This document shows, piece by piece, positions 59,107 to 64,000 of a stretch of DNA of 64,000 bases. Origin of the DNA: Soehngenia sp. (GTDB lineage Bacteria; Bacillota; Clostridia; Tissierellales; Tissierellaceae). Positions within the stretch are counted from its first letter, which is position 1. Every line of letters starts with the position of its first letter. The notes under the pieces were generated by a model. It had not been told where the DNA came from and did no database searches. It saw only the letters and a program-made list of their open reading frames with translations. The stretch lies in assembly GCA_024637045.1 (NCBI GenBank), contig JAGXFX010000019.1, forward strand, positions 1-64,000, written 5' to 3'. The position numbers were made by a program, and so were the translations under genes.

Positions 59107-59481
59107 TTATTCCTCATCACTATCTTCATCACTGTCTTCGTCTTCGAATAATTCATTATCCTCGTCATGACCTTTGAAGCAATTGCAACCTTCATCATCA
59201 CAACAGTCATCAAAATCTTCGAAATCAAAATCCTCGTCAAAGTAGAAGTCTTCCTCATCTCCGTAGACGTCATCTTCTACGTCAGCAAGGTCCTCATCAA
59301 TAAAATTAACATACTCTTCAAGATCAATCTGATCCTCGACTACTTCTTCCATTACTTCTGCAAATTCCTCAATAGTTTCAACAATCGCCAATAGAAGCTT
59401 TCCTTCTTTGGTGGATTCATCGATTCCCAGGCCGTCTGCAAGACCTTTTAGATAAGATACCTTTTGAAATAAAAATTCCAT
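59107..59481 (-). CDS. Acidic protein with CD1247-type N-terminal domain
   Basis: 124 residues. The first 65 ('FQKVSYLKGLADGLGIDEST', 'VDDQIDLEEY'-like helices with 'NFIDEDLADVEDDVYGD') match the short domain known from Clostridioides CD1247. The remainder is an extreme run of Asp/Glu with a Cys cluster 'DDCCDDEGCNCFKGHDEDNE'. The tail could bind metal ions or mimic nucleic acid; no function is established. It lies 13 bases after efp with SD AAGGAGGGG, so is co-transcribed with it, and is closed by a terminator. Confidence 0.8.
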   Translation of the reverse strand: MEFLFQKVSYLKGLADGLGIDESTKEGKLLLAIVETIEEFAEVMEEVVEDQIDLEEYVNFIDEDLADVEDDVYGDEEDFYFDEDFDFEDFDDCCDDEGCNCFKGHDEDNELFEDEDSDEDSDEE

Positions 59482-59494
59482 TTTAACCCCTCCT

Positions 59495-60052
59495 TTAAAC
59501 TCTGGACAGATATTCTCCGGTCCTTGTGTCTATTTTTATTTTATCACCTATGTTCACAAAAAGCGGAACATAGATGGTAACACCAGTTTCACATACTGCA
59601 GCTTTAGTAGCTCCCTGTGCAGTATCTCCCTTAACTCCAGGCTCCGTCTCTGTTACTTCAAGCTCAACAAAGTTTGGAGGTGTAACATCAAAAGCCTTAC
59701 CTTGATAGAATTTTATTGTAGCTGTATCATTCTCTCTCAGGTATTGTATTGCTTCCTCAACTGAATCATGCTCCAGTGGAATCTGCTCATAGGTCTCATT
59801 GTCCATAAAATAATATAATTCACCATCTGAATAAAGATATTGCATTTCCTTGGTTTCAATAATTGCCTTTTCAAATTTTTCTGAAGGATTGAATGTAACT
59901 TCCTTGAATCCCCCGTTCATTACATTCCTAAGCTTTGTTCTAACAAATGCAGCTCCCTTGCCAGGTTTAACGTGCTGGAAGTCTACTATTTGAAATACAT
60001 TGCCATCCATTACAAATGTTATTCCATTTCTAAAATCTCCCGCTTGTATCAT
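59495..60052 (-). CDS. efp: Elongation factor P
   Basis: 185 residues, standard length. Three beta-barrel domains; the loop '[17 protein letters not shown]' carries the Lys that is modified in other species to stimulate proline-proline bond formation. '[20 protein letters not shown]' and the C-terminal '[17 protein letters not shown]' are diagnostic. It has its own promoter (60109-60137) and SD AGGAGGG. Confidence 0.97.
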   Translation of the reverse strand: MIQAGDFRNGITFVMDGNVFQIVDFQHVKPGKGAAFVRTKLRNVMNGGFKEVTFNPSEKFEKAIIETKEMQYLYSDGELYYFMDNETYEQIPLEHDSVEEAIQYLRENDTATIKFYQGKAFDVTPPNFVELEVTETEPGVKGDTAQGATKAAVCETGVTIYVPLFVNIGDKIKIDTRTGEYLSRV

Positions 60053-60108
60053 CTATTCCCTCCTGTTCAATATTTCTTATTGAAAGATCAAAATCCCGTA
60101 TAGTAGTT

Positions 60109-60137
60109 ATTATATCAGTATAAGATGCCCGTAACAA
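60109..60137 (-). promoter_or_regulatory. Predicted efp promoter
   Basis: On the - strand TTGTTA (60132-60137), 17-base spacer, TATAAT (60109-60114). Confidence 0.65.
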
Positions 60138-60183
60138 GCTAAAAGTTAGTCTGCATCCATACTTTGTGTGGGTTCACCTTGCT

Positions 60184-61176
60184 TTAACGTATTGAGTCGA
60201 TGCCAGGGCTTATAAAACCAGGTAGAAATCTTGCCATTAGCCTTACATATTCCTGGTCGTATACGATTTCAATTCCTTCGCCAGGCTGATTGAAGTTATC
60301 CATTATTACCTTGCCTTTAATAAGGACTTCTCCATCACCTTCCTTTATAAGCTTTCCATTTTCAATTATAACAATACCAAAGATTCTCATATCACCGGAT
60401 ATAATTAAGTCCCCTTCTTCGATATAAATTATTCCCATGATATAACCATATGTCAAACTCCCTGATTGTTCTTCTAGTCTAATTATATCTCTGTTGAAAC
60501 CATCAAATTCTTTGAAAAGAACCAGTTTACCATTCCAAAAGCTGTATTTGGATATATGATCCCCTCTAATAAAATCGATGTATCTGTACCCTGAAGACTT
60601 AGCCCTGATTTCAACTTCATTTTCCAGGTAGTTATGTGCAAGGAAATAATCACTGGTTATTTCTTTCTCTTCAAATGTTTGTTTCATCTCGCTAAGAAAC
60701 ATATTAATCTCCTCAGATTCCTCAAGAGACTTCCCCTGAAGTGTAACTAGTCCATTTTCACAATGGTCAATTACTGGATTATACACATGACCAGTTGCTA
60801 TAATGGAGTCCTGGACTCCATTTCTTAAACCGTTTACAGTCATGGTATAGTTAATACTGCCTTCATCACATTCTGTAAAATCAATTATTCCACTAGTATT
60901 CTGCATCCCATCAATTGATAATGGGAAATTCGAAGGTTTGTATGTCTCAAGCTTATTGGAAGAGATGATATCTTTTACCAAATTTTGTGCATCCCCACTT
61001 TCTATAACCAGCTCTGCTACGATTCTTTCCAGTGACAACTCAGCTTGAATATTATCACGTCTGTTCAATACAAGCCTGTTTTGAATTAATACACTTTCCA
61101 TAGCAAAAGCAATTGTAGTCATACATACTGCACTGACAATTAACACTAACATAATAACGTTTCCGTCTCTCTTCAT
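60184..61176 (-). CDS. PilX-like pilus assembly protein with beta-helix C-terminus
   Basis: 330 residues from the ATG at 61176 (SD GGGGAG). One N-terminal membrane segment ('NVIMLVLIVSAVCMTTIAFA') without a prepilin cleavage motif of the F-T-L-I-E type, then an extracellular region. The C-terminal part repeats short hydrophobic strands with Gly turns ('GIIYIEEGDLIISGDMRIFG', 'IVIIENGKLIKEGDGEVLIK', 'GKVIMDN'), like the right-handed helix or polymer-forming modules seen in Firmicute PilX-type proteins. It is the last gene of the pilin-like cluster. Function in a type IV pilus or secretion pseudopilus is inferred from the neighbours. Confidence 0.65.
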   Translation of the reverse strand: MKRDGNVIMLVLIVSAVCMTTIAFAMESVLIQNRLVLNRRDNIQAELSLERIVAELVIESGDAQNLVKDIISSNKLETYKPSNFPLSIDGMQNTSGIIDFTECDEGSINYTMTVNGLRNGVQDSIIATGHVYNPVIDHCENGLVTLQGKSLEESEEINMFLSEMKQTFEEKEITSDYFLAHNYLENEVEIRAKSSGYRYIDFIRGDHISKYSFWNGKLVLFKEFDGFNRDIIRLEEQSGSLTYGYIMGIIYIEEGDLIISGDMRIFGIVIIENGKLIKEGDGEVLIKGKVIMDNFNQPGEGIEIVYDQEYVRLMARFLPGFISPGIDSIR

Positions 61177-61189
61177 ATGTTCTCCCCGG

Positions 61190-61783
61190 TCAGTATTTTC
61201 CAAGATATTTTGTTTCCATGAACTTGTATTCTTTATCGCTTTTAGGATCTCGATTTTCAATATCAATAAAAAGCATCTTGTCTTCCAAACAGTAATAACT
61301 ATCACCAATAGATATTACATTTTGAACCAATACATTGTTTCCTCCATTTGAAGGTGCATTCTCTGGCCTGTAGGTATTGTGACTGTATGTGCTTCTGAAA
61401 ATTACATCCCCTGTCAGTCTGTAGTAGATATATTTGTATTTGAAATACTTGTCGTAATCCTTTGTATCTGTGTTTACACCGTTATTATGATTTATCAGTA
61501 TAAACCCCAAAGTATCATTCTCTTGAATTCCTTCTGGATAATACTCCTCCGTACTCACAATTTCATCTGCCAGCATTACATCTTCTATTATGTATTCCGC
61601 TGCATACCTTCCATTAAGCATAAAGTCATCAAATCTTTGAATATGATTTGCCGAAACATCTGTTGATTTCATAATTGAAAAAAACATCACAATAGCCATT
61701 CCCATAAACCCGATTGCCAATACAATTTCAATAACTGTAAAACCTTTGTTATTTGAAGATCCTGGTAGCAACAAGTTCAACAT
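61190..61783 (-). CDS. Prepilin-type protein (PilW/GspJ-like)
   Basis: 197 residues. After a 13-residue leader with 'GSSNNKG' comes the type III prepilin signal 'GFTVIEIVLAIGFMGMAIVM' with the conserved Glu at +5, cleaved and methylated by a PilD-type peptidase. The C-terminal domain is beta-rich with several Tyr-rich strands and no known fold I can name. Its start overlaps the previous gene by 35 bases with SD GGGGGAGG. It is probably a minor pilin. Confidence 0.78.
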   Translation of the reverse strand: MLNLLLPGSSNNKGFTVIEIVLAIGFMGMAIVMFFSIMKSTDVSANHIQRFDDFMLNGRYAAEYIIEDVMLADEIVSTEEYYPEGIQENDTLGFILINHNNGVNTDTKDYDKYFKYKYIYYRLTGDVIFRSTYSHNTYRPENAPSNGGNNVLVQNVISIGDSYYCLEDKMLFIDIENRDPKSDKEYKFMETKYLGKY

Positions 61784-62123
61784 TAGAATCCTCCCCCTTT
61801 ACCATAACGGTATACGTCTGGATTCTATCGCCATGATCATCAAGTCTTACCAAAACCTCGGTGTTAGCAGGAGCATATGTACTGGGATAATGAATAAATC
61901 CATCATCATATGATAAACCCAGGAAAAATTCATTGTTTTCCTCTGAAGGAACCTTTAATTCCTCTGCTACTCTCTGGCAATTGTCCAAAAGAACTGACCT
62001 GTTTTCGATAATCCTGATACTCCTTGACGAAGTTGCAATAGAAGCATAAATAACAACTGCTAGAAGACCAAGAAGTCCCAGTCCAACAATGATATCAACA
62101 AGCAAAAAACCTCGTTTTTTCAA
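61749..62123 (-). CDS. Prepilin-like protein with Asp at +5
   Basis: 124 residues. A very short leader (MKKRG) precedes 'FLLVDIIVGLGLLGLLAVVI', the prepilin helix but with Asp in place of the usual Glu5. The remainder is a small beta domain ('TEVLVRLDDHGDRIQTYTVM'). It starts at TTG 62123 with SD GGGAGGT. In type II secretion and type IV pili, pseudopilins with an altered residue 5 often form the tip; this gene's place between two ordinary prepilins fits that idea but is inference. Confidence 0.72.
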   Translation of the reverse strand: MKKRGFLLVDIIVGLGLLGLLAVVIYASIATSSRSIRIIENRSVLLDNCQRVAEELKVPSEENNEFFLGLSYDDGFIHYPSTYAPANTEVLVRLDDHGDRIQTYTVMVKGEDSNVELVATRIFK

Positions 62124-62124
62124 C

Positions 62125-62580
62125 TTATTTTACCTCCCGAAGAGTAATTTCTGTTGTATTTACACCAACAGCAATATGGTATGTCCTGCCATCAGATTTT
62201 TTTAGTGCAACGGTGTTGGAGTTTCCAACCCTACCAGTCCCGTTGAATTTAAACCCAGATGTTCCGGCATGAAATATCCTTAAACCTGACTTTAGCTTAT
62301 AGACTTTAATTTTTTCGCTTTCACTATATTGAATAATATATTGATTTCCATCCACATAAAACGATACATCGATTAATCTGTTCTCAAGAATTGCCTTGTT
62401 CCTTGCTTGCCTTAAGTCCTTCTCAATCATTCTTAGTTCCTGTCTTTCATTAAAATTTCTAATAATAGCTGAATTGGGCAGTGTAATAGCTAAAAGCAAA
62501 GAAAAAAGAGCTACAACAACGATCAATTCGATCAGTGTGTAGCCCTTTTTGATTCCGTTCCTATCTGTCAATAACGCCAT
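62125..62580 (-). CDS. Prepilin-type protein (GspH/FimT-like)
   Basis: 151 residues. 'KKGYTLIELIVVVALFSLLL' is a standard type III prepilin signal with Glu5. The following 'RQELRMIEKDLRQARNKAIL' and C-terminal 'GTSGFKFNGTGRVGNSNTVA' match the GspH/FimT minor pseudopilins. The annotated ATG at 62580 lies inside the end of the SLH gene (13-base overlap) with no good SD; the leader before G-Y-T-L is long (12 residues). Confidence 0.8.
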   Translation of the reverse strand: MALLTDRNGIKKGYTLIELIVVVALFSLLLAITLPNSAIIRNFNERQELRMIEKDLRQARNKAILENRLIDVSFYVDGNQYIIQYSESEKIKVYKLKSGLRIFHAGTSGFKFNGTGRVGNSNTVALKKSDGRTYHIAVGVNTTEITLREVK

Positions 62581-64000
62581 TGATTAAGAACATAAAGCAT
62601 GTAAGCCACCTCTGCCCTGGTGATCTTGCTATTTATATTGTCTAAGCCTGGTGACCTGTATGACTTTTCATACATCATCTGGGTAGCGATTGTATTCCAT
62701 CTGAACCCATAGCTATTCATGACTCTTCCCATAATCAACTCAACTTCATAATATGATATTGGATTGTATGGTCTGAAAGTACCGTCAGCATAACCTATTA
62801 CATGACCCATGGAAAGACTGTAGCTAATTATCCTGTCATAACTGGCAAATTGAGCATAATCCTTAAAATGGGTAGCATTGACGATGTAGTTTGGCAGGGT
62901 CCAGTTTTCTATCCTGCTTAGAAGAATCAGGAACTCCGCCCTGGTTATACTCTGTGATGGTCTAAAAGTACCATCCAAAAGGGTATTTCCCGGGTATCCC
63001 AGTATAATATTTCTTCTTACCATTGTTTCAATTTCAGGATTAGCCCAGTGGTCCCTAACATCAGTTAGAATCCTTATGTTTTCATCCATAAAGACTGCGT
63101 ATACTCCCTCTCTGTTGGACATAGTGCTTGGAAGCACCTGAGCAGTAATTGTACCCTCTGCAACAGTTGAAGGAATATAGTACCATCTTTCATTTACAAG
63201 CTTGTATATGCCAGCTTTGTATTCATCTCCGTAATATGGGAAAGCTATTGTTATCTTCTTTTCATCATCCAGAGTGTTTGCAGGATTATCCAGTCTTATT
63301 GAATATATCTCTGATGCCCTGACATAAGATCCAAATCTGAAGTAATCTGTATTCTGCTGGTTAATTGTTACATACACAGGCATATAGAATGTCCCAGGCT
63401 CAATGTTAATTCCAACTGCATCTGCTGCTATTGCAGTGCCACCAGCTGGAGGTATTGTAGTAGACACCAATGCTGCCATTGACTGATCCTGACTTAGACT
63501 TCTGAATGTCTGATTATAAGAAATTTGGTATTGTTTCTTGAATCCTTCAACAAATGCATCCTTGTATTCGTTTGTTCCAAGATCAAGTCTATATCTTTCA
63601 ATTATTTCTGAGTCTCTAGGAAGGTCTCTTTCATAATTCATTGAATTCCTGAACATATAATCCCTTTCAGCAAAGGATGCTCCCAAAGCTGTCCCTGCTG
63701 CACCACCATCAGTGAGTCCTTGTGACATGCTATCCATGGGTGGTCTCAAAAGTGCTTGAATATATTCATCTTCATAGCCAGTTTTAAAGCCAGCTTTGAA
63801 TTCAGAAATAAAGCTATCTTCATAACTGCTGCTCATTCTGTCAAGCTCATACATACGACTGATACTTCTGTCGCTTGGTAGAGCATCGGTCCAGTCTGAA
63901 TCCTTTCCATCGTAATAATCATTCAATGCATATGTCCTTCCTAGGCTTTCACCCAGGCTTTTTGCATCAGCTGTATCCACATCACTACTTTTTGCATCTT
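62568..64000 (-). CDS. S-layer homology (SLH) domain protein (N-terminus outside window)
   Basis: At least 476 residues; the frame stays open to the window edge, so the start lies beyond 64000. The N-terminal half is polar with two imperfect repeats of about 90 residues ('GESLGRTYALNDYYDGKDSD' and 'GASFAERDYMFRNSMNYERD', each followed by a D-S/R-x-I-x-x-Y/E-x-L-D pattern and then 'F-x-x-G-F-K'). A beta domain lies at about 220-320. At least two SLH motifs follow: 'VRDHWANPEIETMVRRNIIL' with 'GTFRPSQSITRAEFLILLSR', and 'GHVIGYADGTFRPYNPISYY'; a third is cut short before 'ITRAEVAYMLYVLNQWRY'. SLH domains tie proteins to pyruvylated wall polymers. Immediately upstream of the pilin-like genes. 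Confidence 0.85.
   Translation of the reverse strand, partial: DAKSSDVDTADAKSLGESLGRTYALNDYYDGKDSDWTDALPSDRSISRMYELDRMSSSYEDSFISEFKAGFKTGYEDEYIQALLRPPMDSMSQGLTDGGAAGTALGASFAERDYMFRNSMNYERDLPRDSEIIERYRLDLGTNEYKDAFVEGFKKQYQISYNQTFRSLSQDQSMAALVSTTIPPAGGTAIAADAVGINIEPGTFYMPVYVTINQQNTDYFRFGSYVRASEIYSIRLDNPANTLDDEKKITIAFPYYGDEYKAGIYKLVNERWYYIPSTVAEGTITAQVLPSTMSNREGVYAVFMDENIRILTDVRDHWANPEIETMVRRNIILGYPGNTLLDGTFRPSQSITRAEFLILLSRIENWTLPNYIVNATHFKDYAQFASYDRIISYSLSMGHVIGYADGTFRPYNPISYYEVELIMGRVMNSYGFRWNTIATQMMYEKSYRSPGLDNINSKITRAEVAYMLYVLNQWRY

Noticed and set aside
59088-59273. Second - strand frame within the acidic CD1247-type gene
   Set aside because: A shadow of the Asp/Glu codon run in another reading frame, without a ribosome site.

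Overview
The window is 64 kb of a low-GC, gene-dense chromosome, almost certainly from an anaerobic Clostridia-type Bacillota. The signs are the IspH-S1 (RpsA) fusion, a four-subunit ferredoxin-dependent 2-oxoacid oxidoreductase, the mutS-mutL-miaA-hfq block, the divergent lexA/yneA pair, and an OLE RNA with its partner oapA. The genus cannot be read from the sequence. Nearly every gene is a housekeeping gene. I see no rRNA, tRNA, prophage, CRISPR array or intact insertion sequence.

Layout. 1-19.9 kb is mostly on the + strand: the end of ribF, rpsO, pnp, an M16 protease, dut, uppP, ftsK/spoIIIE, rimO, pgsA, cinA, recA, then an Mre11/SbcD-like phosphoesterase followed by an SbcC/Rad50-like ATPase split over three adjacent genes, then rny, a PHP phosphoesterase, a PadR regulator and an aminotransferase. 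An AT-rich gap of about 0.8 kb precedes a tyrosine recombinase. The SOS block follows (yneA-like on -, lexA on +, sharing a control region). From 22.8 kb to the end everything is on the - strand: ynbB-like, hfq, miaA, mutL, mutS, miaB; three tandem M42 aminopeptidases; cmk-plsC-ispH/rpsA behind an attenuator-like leader; a BaiN/HI0933-type flavoprotein; korDABC plus an RpiR regulator; a biotin-less carboxyltransferase with mnmM; rluB-scpB-scpA-M50; pdp, a XerD-like gene and NUDIX; recN-tlyA-oapA-OLE RNA-ispA-xseB-xseA-tsaD-like-nusB-asp23; efp; four pilin-like genes and an SLH protein cut by the window end.

How it fits together. DNA repair and recombination dominate: recA, the split SbcCD-like set, lexA, mutSL, recN, xseAB and two Xer-type recombinases. 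LexA boxes lie at recA and in the lexA/yneA control region. RNA metabolism is the second theme (pnp, rny, hfq, miaA, miaB, rimO, mnmM, rluB, nusB, tlyA). The items most worth following up are the complete OLE RNA/OapA locus with its own promoter and terminator, the split SbcC-like complex beside recA, and the unidentified cmk leader RNA.
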